A stretch of DNA of 64,000 bases from Babylonia areolata (Eukaryota > Mollusca > Gastropoda > Neogastropoda > Buccinidae). Positions 24,796-38,100 of this stretch are shown in pieces. A program made the translations under genes and the position numbers. The DNA lies in the NCBI RefSeq assembly GCF_041734735.1, contig NC_134896.1, positions 55,659,536 through 55,723,535 of the forward strand. The letters run 5' to 3'. How positions within the stretch are numbered: position 1 is the stretch's first letter; each line of letters begins with the position of its first letter. The notes beneath the pieces were generated by a model. That model searched no databases, was not told the origin of the DNA, and saw nothing but the letters and a program-made list of their open reading frames with translations.

Positions 24796-26338
24796 CTGCA
24801 ACACCAGTCCGACATGGTGAGGTCATTCACTCATCTCTACCCAGTCCGACATGGTGAGGTCATTGACTCATCTCTACCCAGTCCGACATGGTGAGGTCAT
24901 TCACTCATCTCTACCCAGTCCGACATAGTGAGGTCATTCACTCATCTCTACCCAGTCCGACATGGTGAGGTCATTCACTCATCTCTACCCAGTCCGACAT
25001 GGTGAGGTCATTCACTCATCTCTACCCAGTCCGACATGGTGAGGTCATTCACTCATCTCTACCCAGTCCGACATAGTGAGGTCATTCACTCATCTCTACC
25101 CAGTCCGACATGGTGAGGTCATTGACTCATCTCTACCCAGTCCGACATAGTGAGGTCATTCACTCATTTCTACCCAGTCTAACATGGTGAGGTCATTGAC
25201 TCATCTCTACCCAGTCCAACATGGTGAGGTCATTGACTCATTTCTACCCAGTCCGACATGGTGAGGTCATTCACTCATCTCTACCCAGTCCGACATAGTG
25301 AGGTCATTCACTCATTTCTACCCAGTCTAACATGGTGAGGTCATTCACTCATCTATACCCAGTCCAACATGGTGATGTCATTCACTCATCTCTACCCAGT
25401 CCAACATGGTGAGGTCATTGACTCATCTCTACCCAGTCCGACATAGTGAGGTCATTCACTCATCTCTACCCAGTCCGACATAGTGAGGTCATTCACTCAT
25501 TTCTACCCAGTCTAACATGGTGAGGTCATTCACTCATCTCTACCCAGTCCAACATGGTGAGGTCATTGACTCATCTCTACCCAGTCCAACATGGTGAGGT
25601 CATTCACTCATCTCTACCCAGTCCGACATAGTGAGGTCATTCACTCATTTCTACCCAGTCTAACATGGTGAGGTCATCCACTCATCTATACCCAGTCCAA
25701 CATGGTGAGGTCATTCACTCATCTCTACCCAGTCCAACATGGTGAGGTCATTGACTCATCTCTACCCAGTCCGACATGGTGAGGTCATTGACTCATCTCT
25801 ACCCAGTCCGACATGGTGAGGTCATTCACTCATTTCTACCCAGTCCGACATGGTGAGGTCATTCACTCATCTCTACCCAGTCCGACATAGTGAGGTCATT
25901 CACTCATTTCTACCCAGTCTAACATGGTGAGGTCATCCACTCATCTATACCCAGTCTAACATGGTGAGGTCATTGACTCATCTCTACCCAGTCCAACATG
26001 GTGAGGTCATTGACTCATCTCTACCCAGTCTGACATGGTGAGGTCATTCACTCATCTCTACCCAGTCCAACATGGTGAGGTCATTCACTCATCTCTACCC
26101 AGTCCGACATGGTGAGGTCATTGACTCATCTCTACCCAGTCCAACATGGTGAGGTCATTAACTCATCTCCACCAACCTATTGTTTACCATCTGTCTGCAA
26201 ACCACCGCAGAATTTTCACCACTTTTACACACAGACACAAACACACACACCACAACCACCACCACCAACTACAACCTCACATACACACACACACAAACAC
26301 GCGCACAACACACACACACATCAACACCACCACCAACC

Positions 26339-26387
<49 letters not shown>

Positions 26388-29240
26388 TATGCACACACAC
26401 AAACTTAAAATGCTCACATCAAACCTACATCAGAAACCAGTCAATATGCTGACACATTTTTTCCTTCACACATACATACTGACACACATGAATACCAAAA
26501 CATGATCTGAAAAAAAACAACAACTCATCTCTCTAAAAAATGTGAGTTTTAAGGAAACAGAACATCAGCAACGGAGAGAAAGAGAGACAGACAGAAACAG
26601 AAGACAAGTGAAAACAGGACAACAGAATTAGAAAGTGCTAACACTCAGGACGGACAGAAAGAAACAGAGACAGAGACAGCGACAGCACTCAGGGTGGATA
26701 GAAAGAAACAGAGACAGAGACAGTGATAACACTCAGGGTGGATAGAAAGAAACAGAGACAGAGACAGTGATAACACTCAGGATGGACAGAAAGAAACAGA
26801 GACAGAGACAGTGATAACACTCAGGGTGGATAGAAAGAAACAGAGACAGCGATAACACTCATGACGGACAGAAAGAAACAGAGACAGCGATAACACTCAG
26901 GACGGACAGAAAGAAACAGAGACAGAGACAGCGATAACACTCAGGACGGACAGAAAGAAACAGAGACAGAGACAGCGATAACACTCAGGACGGACAGAGA
27001 GAAACAGAGACAGAGACAGCACTCAGGATGGACAGAAAGAAACAGAGACAGAGACAGCGATAACACTCATGACGGACAGAAAGAAACAGAGACAGAGACA
27101 GCGATAACACTCATGACGGACAGAAAGAAACAGAGACAGCGATAACACTCATGACGGACAGAAAGAAACAAGACAAATTTAGACAATAACAGAAAACAGG
27201 ACAGCAGAAAGCAAGAACACTCAGGACGATGGACAGAAAGAAACAGAGACAACAGGAACACAGAAAGAAACAGAGACAGAGACAGAGACTAGCAGAAAAC
27301 AGAAAGAAACAGAGACAGAGACTAGCAGAAAACAGAAAGAAACAGAGACAGAGACTAGCAGAAAACAGAAAGAAACAGAGACAGAGACTAGCAGAAAACA
27401 GAAAGAAACAGAAACAGAGACAGAGACTAGCAGAAAACAGAAAGAAACAGAGACAGAGACAGAGACTAGCGGAAAACAGAGAGAAACAGAGACAGAGACT
27501 AGCAGAAAACAGAAAGAAACAGAGACAGAGACTAGCAGAAAACAGAAAGAAACAGAAACAGAGACAGAGACTAGCAGAAAACAGAAAGAAACAGAGACAG
27601 AGACTAGCAGAAAACAGAAAGAAACAGAGACAGAGACTAGCAGAAAACAGAAAGAAACAGAAACAGAGACAGAGACTAGCAGAAAACAGAAAGAAACAGA
27701 GACAGAGAACACAGAGACTAGCAGAAAACAGAGAGAAACAGGGACAGAGACAGAGACTAGCAGAAAACAGAAAGAAACAGAGACAGAGACTAGCAGAAAA
27801 CAGAAAGAAACAGAGACAGAGACAGAGACTAGCAGAAAACAGAGAGAAACAGAGACAGAGACTAGCAGAAAAACAGAAAGAAACAGAGACAGAGACTAGC
27901 AGAAAAACAGAAAGAAACAGAGACAGAGACTAGCAGAAAACCAGAGAGGAACAGAGACAGAGACTAGCAGAAAACAGAAAGAAACAGAGACAGAGACTAG
28001 CAGAAAAACAGAAAGAAACAGAGACAGAGAACACAGACTAGCAGAAAACAGAGAGAAACAGAGACGAGACAACAAGAAGAGAAAAGCGGGGGACACAGAG
28101 CCCGCCAGCCCCTCACATGGTTGTGCTCCAGACACCACTTCATGACCATGGTCAGAATCACCACGCCAGTCCGGCCCACCCCGGCGCTGCAGTGCACCAC
28201 CACCGGCGACTTCTTCCCACTCCCTTCCTCGCTCTCCGCCAGCCGGGACACCGACTCCACCTCATCCAGGAACCCTGTGGTGGGGACATAGAAAAGAAAA
28301 AAAAAGTTTACAAAAAAAAAATTTTTTAAAGAAAAAAAGCCAGCCCTGTCATCGAGACACAGAAAAGTAAAGTTTATTAGAAAAAAAAAAAAAGCCATGA
28401 TGTACTTAACCCTTTGAGCCCTGACCACCACTTTACCGGTGGTGGGGAGGGGTGGCATAATGCCTGGCCACCGGTTGAGCGGTGCGTAAACACTTGTGTC
28501 GTGTTTTGCTATTGGTTGACTTATATTGAAGAGTCAATCAGAAAAACCGTAATATTCTGACGTCAGCGAGCGTAGTACCAACATTGCCGCGCCTTTTCAC
28601 TGTGTTTTGTGCATGTGCTTTGGTTAAAAAAGATCAATTTCTACCATGAAGCGTGCAGAGTCTCAACCTGACACGCCTCCTTTGATCAACTGATTCTGCA
28701 TGCTCAGATTCATTTTCAATACCACTATCTGTAGCAAAATCATCCGATTCGAATTCCACCTCACTATCAGAGTAATCACTGTCATACTCTACTTCCGATA
28801 AATCATCAAGCATATCAATTACTTGCTGCGTTGTGTACAGTTGTTTTCTCGCACGTTTTGTCCCTGATTTCTGCCCTGACGGGCCAGGTTAAGACTCTGC
28901 ACGCTTCAAGTGTTTACGCACCGCTCAACCGGTGGCTGGGCATTATGTCATTTTTCTCTGCCTAGGGTAAAGCGGTGGTCAGGGCTCAAAGGGTTAAACT
29001 ATGAGGTATTTAGATTATGACACACTGCGATTATGATATCGTACTTCCAAGGCCCGCAGCAGGGGGCTGTCTGCAACACTCAACACCACTTCAGATTCGG
29101 AACTATCAAGACTGATTTATTGTCCATACACAGGTACAGAATTTTGCTGTTCTGACAAGTGCAAAAGAACAAACAAAAACAAAATGTACAAATAAACTGA
29201 AGCTGAGTAACTTTGGAGAGTATGTAAACTAGAATATAAT

Positions 29241-29284
<44 letters not shown>

Positions 29285-31508
29285 ACAAACACCCTAAAAG
29301 CCCCAACCCACTTCCTTCCATCTCCTCCCACCCCCCACACCACACAACACACAACCACCCCCACCACCACCACCCCAGTGCCTCACCAACCCCACCACAC
29401 CCCTCTCCCACCTGCCCACACTCTTTTCCATTGACAAAGGAAGTTGTAGATACCCCCTCCCCCCCCACCACCCACTGCCCCTACCCAAATCCTCCCCTCT
29501 CCACCCCACACCACCCCACCCCCCCCCACACACACACTACTCTGCTCCTACCTCCAGCACCCCCCATACCTCCCCACATCCTCCCCGCCCCCATCCCTCC
29601 CCCCCCCCACACACACACTACTCTGCTCCTACCTCCAGCACCCCCCATACCTCCCCACATCCTCCCCGCCCCCATCCCTCCCCCCCCACACACACACACA
29701 CTACTCTGCCCCTACCTCCAGCACCCCCCAAACCCACTACACCCGTTTCTCACCCACCTACAGCCCTCTCCACTGAGAAGTCAAAGGTGTCCTGAACACT
29801 CCACAACCCCTCCCACCCACACACCCGCCCCCTAAAACTTCCTCCTCTCTCCACTCCACGCACACTACCCACCCACCCACCCCGCCCTGCCCCCCCACCC
29901 ACCCCTGTGCCTCCAAAACCCCACCAACCTTGAGTGGTGGTCTGGACGCTAGTCATTCGGATGAGACGATAAACCAAGGTCCAGTGTGCAGCATGCGCTT
30001 AGTGCACATAAAAGAACCCATGGCAACAAAAGGGTTGTTCCTGGCAAAATTCTGTAGAAAAATCCACATCGATAGGAAAAACAAATAAAACTGCATGCAG
30101 GAAAAAATACAAAAAAAATGGGTGGGGCTGTAGTGTAGCGACGCACTCTCCCTGGGGAGAGCAGCCCGAATTTCACACAGAGAAATCTGTTGTGATAAAA
30201 AGAGATACATATACAAACAAATACAAATACCACACCCCTTTCCCACGCTCCCACCCACACCCCTGTGTGCACTGACCGAGGAAGCCGTAGGTATCCTGCG
30301 GACAGGCGTGGTCGGGCCAGTCGGTGTACTGCAGGTGCCAGACCATCTTCTCTTTCCGACTGGGCATGTGTCGCACCATGATGCCGCTCGTCACGTAGCA
30401 CAGCGAGTCGTGCATGAACTGCAGCTCCACCTCAAACTGCTGGTAACAGTAACGATCATCATCATGATGCTGATGACGATGATGATGACGATGATGGTTA
30501 AAATGATTACGATGATGATGATGATAATAATTACAGTAATAATGATGATGATGATGATGATTTAAATAATAATAATGATGAAGATAATAAGAGTAATAAT
30601 AATAATAGTGATGATGATGATGGTGATGGTGATGATGATGATGATGATGGTGGTTGAAATAATCATAATGATGATGATAATAATAATAATGATAACATTA
30701 ATAATGATAATGATGATGATGACTGAAATAATTATAATGATGATGATGATGACGATTACTGAAATAATCATGATTATGCTAATAATAATAACAGTAATCA
30801 TAATGATGATCATGATCATGATGACAATGATGATAATGACTGAAATAATCAAAATGATGATAATATAATGAGGGTAATAATAATGATAATAAGAACAATA
30901 ATCATTATGTTGATGATAACAATAATAGTGCATTCCTGTAGTGCCTTCAAGAAAGCCTTTCAAAGTGCTTCACAGGAACACATCAGTCAGACATACAGCA
31001 CAAAGAACACACATACACATGCACATTAGTGTGCACACACATACATGCGCACACACATGCGCGCACACACACACACACACATACACACACACACACAAAA
31101 GAAATCTATATTTGCAGGTTGATAAAGTAGTCAGAACTATGCTTTGACTGAAGAGTACAGATTCATGTCAATGGTTGATTCAAAACAGAAAGACAGCCAA
31201 AAAAAAAAAAAAAAAGGGGGTCACTTTTATTATGCTTTTGTTTTATGTAAATAGATCTGACACAGTGAAAGACAAGGTTTCTATCTTGTTCAGAAGCAAA
31301 ATAAATTATATTTTTTTAAGTATATCAGCATACCACCTTAGCTTCATTTTTGAGTTTTGGGCCAAGCTGGCATGAGAACAAAATAATTAACAAAATACAA
31401 AAAAGACAAAAGACGGACTGCCAGCAGACTCACGTCTCCATATTTGTGGACATGCTCAGGTCCTGGTTCCTGAGGCCAGTATTCATAACACTTCTGTTTG
31501 CCCAGCTC

Positions 31509-31551
<43 letters not shown>

Positions 31552-31552
31552 A

Positions 31553-31585
<33 letters not shown>

Positions 31586-31644
31586 CAAACACACACACAC
31601 ACACAACACACACGCACACACACACGCACATCAAACACACATAC

Positions 31645-31682
<38 letters not shown>

Positions 31683-33254
31683 CAAAAGATTGCTTTTTGT
31701 TGGATCCCCTCTCACGAAGGGATTGTAGGAAATGAGCTAGTGGATCATGGTGCAAAGAGAGGTACAATGAATATTCACAATGCTACAGAAAGGAAATTTT
31801 CCATCTAAAATTACGTTTAAATAACATACTTACCCTGACCCAACTTGTGCGGACTCCGGCAGGGGTCTGACATTCCTGTCCTGTGCAAACTACTATCCGC
31901 CTATGCGGAGAAAACGAAAGCAACTATGGCCAATAACCTCCCGGAAGTAATTAACCTCCCCTTTGTCCCGCTAGCTAGCGCCCTCTTTTTCCGGCAGCCA
32001 TCATGACTCCTGTTCCTGTGCTCTTCATACGGCTAAGTCTTTTCTTATTTTCTGCCTGTCTGTCGATTCTCTGGCGTTCTTGTTTTTTGTCAAATTATGT
32101 CTCCAACCAGGTCACATAATTATGCATTACAAGAAGGTTATTCTCTACTGGAGAAAACCTGCTGGAACCATGTCAACAAACTAAAATTGGGGCCTGACCT
32201 GTTAAAGAAAACCTAACAACAACTCTTGCAAACTGATTGTATGTTTTCTTCCAAAAACAAAAGGACATTACAGTTGCAGAAGGTTAACCCGTCTACGACA
32301 AAGACTTCAACTGGATGCTATAAAAACAAAATTTACTCCGAAAGTGACTTGCATTTGTGGTAACGTAAATTACTCCCATGCATTATCATTTATAAATGCG
32401 AACTGCTGAAAACAGTTTTATACCTTCATTTACAAAATCGATTCCATATCCCCTCAGCACATGCCATAGTCCCTCATACCAAACCCTGTCAAACGCTTTC
32501 TTGAAGTCAAAAAAGTAATGGAACAAGTCGCGTTGGTGTTGAAGGTGTTTCTCAATGAGTATTCTGCAACTGAATATTTGCTCAATGGTGCTTCTTCCCT
32601 TTCTGAAACCAGCTTGTTCTTCGGCGAGTATTTCTTCAGCCCTTGACTTCAGTTTGTTGAGGAGGACTGTCCAAAACAATCATGCAAGGCACCATTGAGG
32701 GCAGGAGAAGAAGAGGAAGACAGCGGAAGAACTGGCATGAGAACATCAAACAATAGACCGGACTCCACACACATGAGCTGCTGCCGGCGGCTGCCGACAG
32801 AGACAGATGGAGAAGGGAGGTTGCATCTGCGGCCCTCAGGCTTCCCCCAACGACTACTTGTAGTTATGGGCCTGAGGTGAGGTGAGGTGAGGTTACAAAA
32901 TCTGCAGTTTCATCTGCTTTCATTGGAAACGTTTTTTATGACAATCAACTTATGTCTGAAATAGTTCAGAGTTTAATGTGAAGCCCCATTGGCTTTCTGT
33001 TATAATTTTACTGGTTAAGTAGTCAGTTTATTGTTTTATTTCATCCATACATTTTGTGATGCAAATTCAGGACAGAGGAATTGGAAAAGCAGCAATGACA
33101 TGAGGCATAGGTGGGGTAGGAAAGGGGATGGATTTCTGTCTAAAATCACAATTTTGGACAGATGTTTAACAAATGAATGAATGAATGAACAGACTTCAGT
33201 GGCATTACTCCCGACCTCACATTCACCAACACCTAAATGACTTGAAAAAAGCAT

Positions 33255-33308
<54 letters not shown>

Positions 33309-33820
33309 AAAACCGACCTGGAATGGGGTGAGCATAGCGATGACGTCAACTTCCTGTTCCCACACCATCTGCCAGAAGTCCTGTGTTGTATCGGCCAGTG
33401 GGGCCTGTGTTGCGATGAACCACCAGTCTGTGTTGGCTGCCGACAGCTGTACATATATACACTGTCACTGTTATACTGCGTGGATGACAGCTGTACATAT
33501 ATACACTGTCACTGTTATACTGTGTGGATGACAGCTGTACATATATACACTGTCACTGTTATACTGTGTGGATGACAGCTGTACATATATACACTGTCAA
33601 TGTTATACTGTGTGGATGACAGATGTACATATATACACTGTACTGCTGTACTATGTGAGCCACCAGTCTGTGCTGTCTGCTGACAGCTGTACACACATTG
33701 CTGACAGCTGTACACATATACACTGTCAATGCTATACCCTCAGCGTGAGTGTGTGAGAGAGTGAGAGAGTGAGTGAGAGAGTGAGACAGTGTGAGTAAGA
33801 GTGTGAGAATGTGTGTGTGA

Positions 33821-33888
<68 letters not shown>

Positions 33889-35064
33889 ATGAGTGTGTGT
33901 ATGTGTGTGTATGTGCTCAGGTCAGGTCATTAGATCTGCTACTGGTAACCTGTAATCCAGTACAACCTGTTCAGGGTCGGGTTGCCGACGACTAAACCGG
34001 CACTTCCACCGCTCCCTTCTGGGACTGGTGAGGCGGGTGGCTAGACACCCTTATGGAGATCCATAAAAGGGCGTTGGCTCAGGAGAGCCACCGCCGGCCA
34101 TCTAGCTCCACTGTGCTGTGTGCATGCCACACGCAGTTGGCCCCCGGGGTGTGTCTACCCATGTATGCGAAGTCTGGATCGGCGAGGAGAGTGGTGAAGG
34201 AACAAAATCTGCAGTTTCATACGCTTTAGGAAACGTTTACAGCAACTATGTGGAGTCAGAGTTTAATGTGAACCCCAATGGCTTTCTGTGTCAATTTTAC
34301 TGCTAATGTCCGTTATTGCTCTATTCTCATCCTACTTTTGTGAGCAATTGCAGGAATTGTGGAAAGCCCTGACGAGGATAGGTGGGGTAGGAAAGGGAGG
34401 ATCCTTTCTTTAAAAATAAAATGACGAAGTTTATCAAGTATCCAAATGACTTTCATACGACATGGCCAAGTACTCGAACCACTTCACACACAAATGCTTG
34501 AGAAGCACTCTCTCATCATGCAAGATAAACCCCTAACCGACTGGAGGGTGCTGGCATAGGATGCTCAACCTTCCTGCTTCCACACCATCTGCGAAGTCCA
34601 GTGTTGTATGGCGTGGGCCGTGTGCGATGCCACCAGACTATCGTGTGCTGGCCTCAAAACTTCTTTATACGCGGGTGCACAGGTAAAATACACGTAGGTC
34701 TGAGAAGCGCTTCATATATACACTGTCAGTTCTGCGTGATACAGCTTGATATCAACTACTCCTGTCAGTATCTGTGTGGAGACGCGTGACAAATCCGCCT
34801 GTGCGTGGATGCGCTGACTAAACACCATGTTTGTGTGGATGCACACATATGATCTGTCATGTTATAGTAGTGGAGGACAGAAGTACGAAACACTCCTGAC
34901 AATGTAGCCAGTCTGTGTGTCTGCACAGCTGTCACAGACACTGCGCAAGCTTTACACATTGCTGCAACTTCCCTCAGGTAGATTTGATGAGCAGTGATGG
35001 CAATCCGAGCACAGCTGACCCCATGCATTCTGGGATGACAAGATGGTGTGTCTCGTTGTGTGGA

Positions 35065-35120
<56 letters not shown>

Positions 35121-35124
35121 ATGA

Positions 35125-35159
<35 letters not shown>

Positions 35160-38100
35160 CGTGCATGTTTAGGAGTCCATATAATCTGCCAACATCCGCA
35201 CACATAGCATCACTATCATACACAAAAGAGGTTCAATAAGTTTTTAAGTCAGAAATGTGCTCTACAACCAACAGTACTAAAACCGGGGACAGGGGCGTGG
35301 GGTGGGGGGTTTCCCCACTGTCTTCATTCACACAATCAACTTACTTTACAAGGGAAACACCGATACATCCACTGGGGTTGTTATTTCATGTTTGTTTTGT
35401 GGTTTATTTCTTTAGTTTTCCACTGTTTTCATTCACACAATCAACTTACTTTTACACTGGAAACATTAATATATCCGCCTGGGTTGCTCTAGCATGTTGG
35501 ATGCTTTGTCTGTGTGTGTGTGTGTGGGTGTGTGTGTGTGTGTGTGTGTGTGTGTCTGTTTCCGCCCCACTGTTTTCATTCATACAATCAAGTTACTTTT
35601 ACAAAGGAAACATTAATATATCCACCTTGGTTGTTCTTGCATGTTTTTTTGTTGTTGGTTTTGGGGTTTGGGTTTTTTTGTTTTTTTGTATTTTTTGTAA
35701 CCATTTTCATTCAAACGGTGAACTTACCTTCACATGAGAAGCGTTGACGTACCCATCGGGGTTGTCCTTGCGCGCGTTCAGTTTGACGCGGGTGGCGTCG
35801 TAGGGCAGGACGTCCTTGAAGCGATTGCGTGCCTGGTTGTGGGGGGCCCTGGCCACATTGCAGTCCAGCTGGGCCACTCTCTTGGGAATCTCCTCAAACT
35901 CCTTGAACACCTGGCCCTCAGAGATCTTGCTCTCCAGGATCCGCCGCTGCAATCAACAGCTCTGTGTGCAACGCTCCCAAACTCCGCTTCAGTTTTCAAG
36001 GCGGCATCTAAAAGCTTGTGGACTTATCTGTATACTCTACATCTGCTTTAAAGAAACTAAATTCTTGCAATTCATTTATCTGTAGACTCTAAATCTGCTT
36101 TAAGAAAATCTAAACTCTTGCAAGATTCCCCAAGTGTTAGGCTAAAGCATAAACTCTGCCGTCATCTTAGATATATAATCAACTTTTCACGCAGCAAAAT
36201 CAGTATGCTGTTCACCATTCAATGTCTTCAGGAGACTTTCTTTGGGCAAACTGAGGACCGTTTTGTTTATTTGGCTTTTTTTCACATTTTGAGACATTCT
36301 ACAGTTACATGACATGACATGCTGCTGGATACATGTTGACGTCATAAACTTACAACAAAGGAGGCAGGAATAATCTTCCCAGATTCAACACAAAACAACA
36401 TTCATCATTCAGCAAGTTAACAGTTTTTCTCATCACAGCTACCACTGCATGGTAAAACTTCGGTCAAACACATGCCAATGACTTTTCATAAGTCAAACAC
36501 ATGCCAATGCAAGCTATTCCTCTTCCGAACAAAGTCACAGATTGAAATACTATCAAACTTTTCATAAGTCAAACACATGCCAATGCCAAGCTATTCCTCT
36601 TCCAAACAAAGTCACAGATTGAAATAATATCTAACTTTTCATAAGTCAAACACATGCCAATGCCAAGCTATTCCTCTTCCAAAGAAAGTCACTCAATGAA
36701 ATAAATCAACAGACTGACAGAAAATATGAAAAAAAAAGTCATAATGGCTGCCGGAAAAAGAGGGCGCTAGCCAGCGGGACAAAGGGAAGGTTACCTACTT
36801 CCGGGAGGTTATCGGCCGTAGTTTCGTTTTCTCCGCATAGGCGGATAGTAGTTTGCACAGGACAGGAATGTCAGACCCCTGCCGGAGTCTGCACTAGTTG
36901 GGTCACGGTTAAGTATGTGTAATTAAAATCTAACTTTTCATAAGTTAAACACATGCCAATGCCAAGCTATTCCTCTTTCAAAGTCACTGATTGAAATAAT
37001 ATCTAACTTTTCAAAAACATTTCCACATCGTCTGTCTTTTGGTAAGTAACGTACGTACGTGTGTGTACACGCACAAGACTGAAGCCTGACTGAACGACAC
37101 AGGAAACGAATGATGAGCGCCTTCAGGCAGCTATCAGTCAGCTCTATCCAGACAAGCAGCCTGTTGTGCATAGGACTCTGTAAAGTGCTTTACACAGCGC
37201 TTAGAATTTGTCTCTAACTGAAGACAGGCATTATATAAGCATCAATAACACTCACAATAATCAAATTGTATTGTATTGTATTGTGTTGTATTGTATTGTA
37301 TTGTATGTATTGTAATGTATTGTATTGTATTGCATTACATTGTACTGTACTGTACTGTACTGTACTGTACTGTCACAACAGATTTCTCTGTGTGAAATTC
37401 AGATTGCTCTCCCTCGAGAGACCACATCATTACAGTGAGAGCACCACCCATTTTTTTCTGCCTGCAAGAAAGTGTATTTGTTTTCCTCTCAGAATGGATT
37501 TTTCAACAGAATTTTGCCAGGGACAACTCTTTTGTTGCCATGTGATGTTTTCATGTGCGCTAAAAGCACACTGCACACAGGACCTCCATTTATCATCTCA
37601 TCCAAATGACTAGCGTCAAGACCACAACCGAAGGTCTAGCGAAAGGGGAGAAAATACTTCAAAGTGTGGGATTTGAACCAGAGCACATATTGTCTCACTT
37701 CACAGATATGTTACCACTGGGCCAACACTCCACAAGATGTCACACTGCTCACCCGCTCGTCTTTTGGAGCACGACTGTCGTCGTTCATCAGAGCCATGAT
37801 CATGGAGCGGGACAGGGTCAGACCGTTCATCGCCGCCATCTTGAGGGGACCCATGTTCAGCTGCCGCACTGTGCTGTTCTGCACGACACACACCACACAT
37901 CTGATCCACTGTGCTGTTCTGCACGACACACACCACACATCTGATCCACTGTGCTGTTCTGCACAACACACACCACACATCTGATCCACTGTGCTGTTCT
38001 GCACGACACACACCACACATCTGATCCACTGTGCTGTTCTGCACAACACACACCACACATCTGATCCACTGTGCTGTTCTGCACGACACACACCACACAT

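Noticed and set aside
27229-27933. 234-residue [11 protein letters not shown] frame
   Set aside because: 33-bp minisatellite with period divisible by three.
37753-37860. Shorter form of Pez exon M starting after GCGGCAG
   Set aside because: In phase and possible, but the upstream GTGTGTCGTGCAG site has the better tract; kept as an alternative only.
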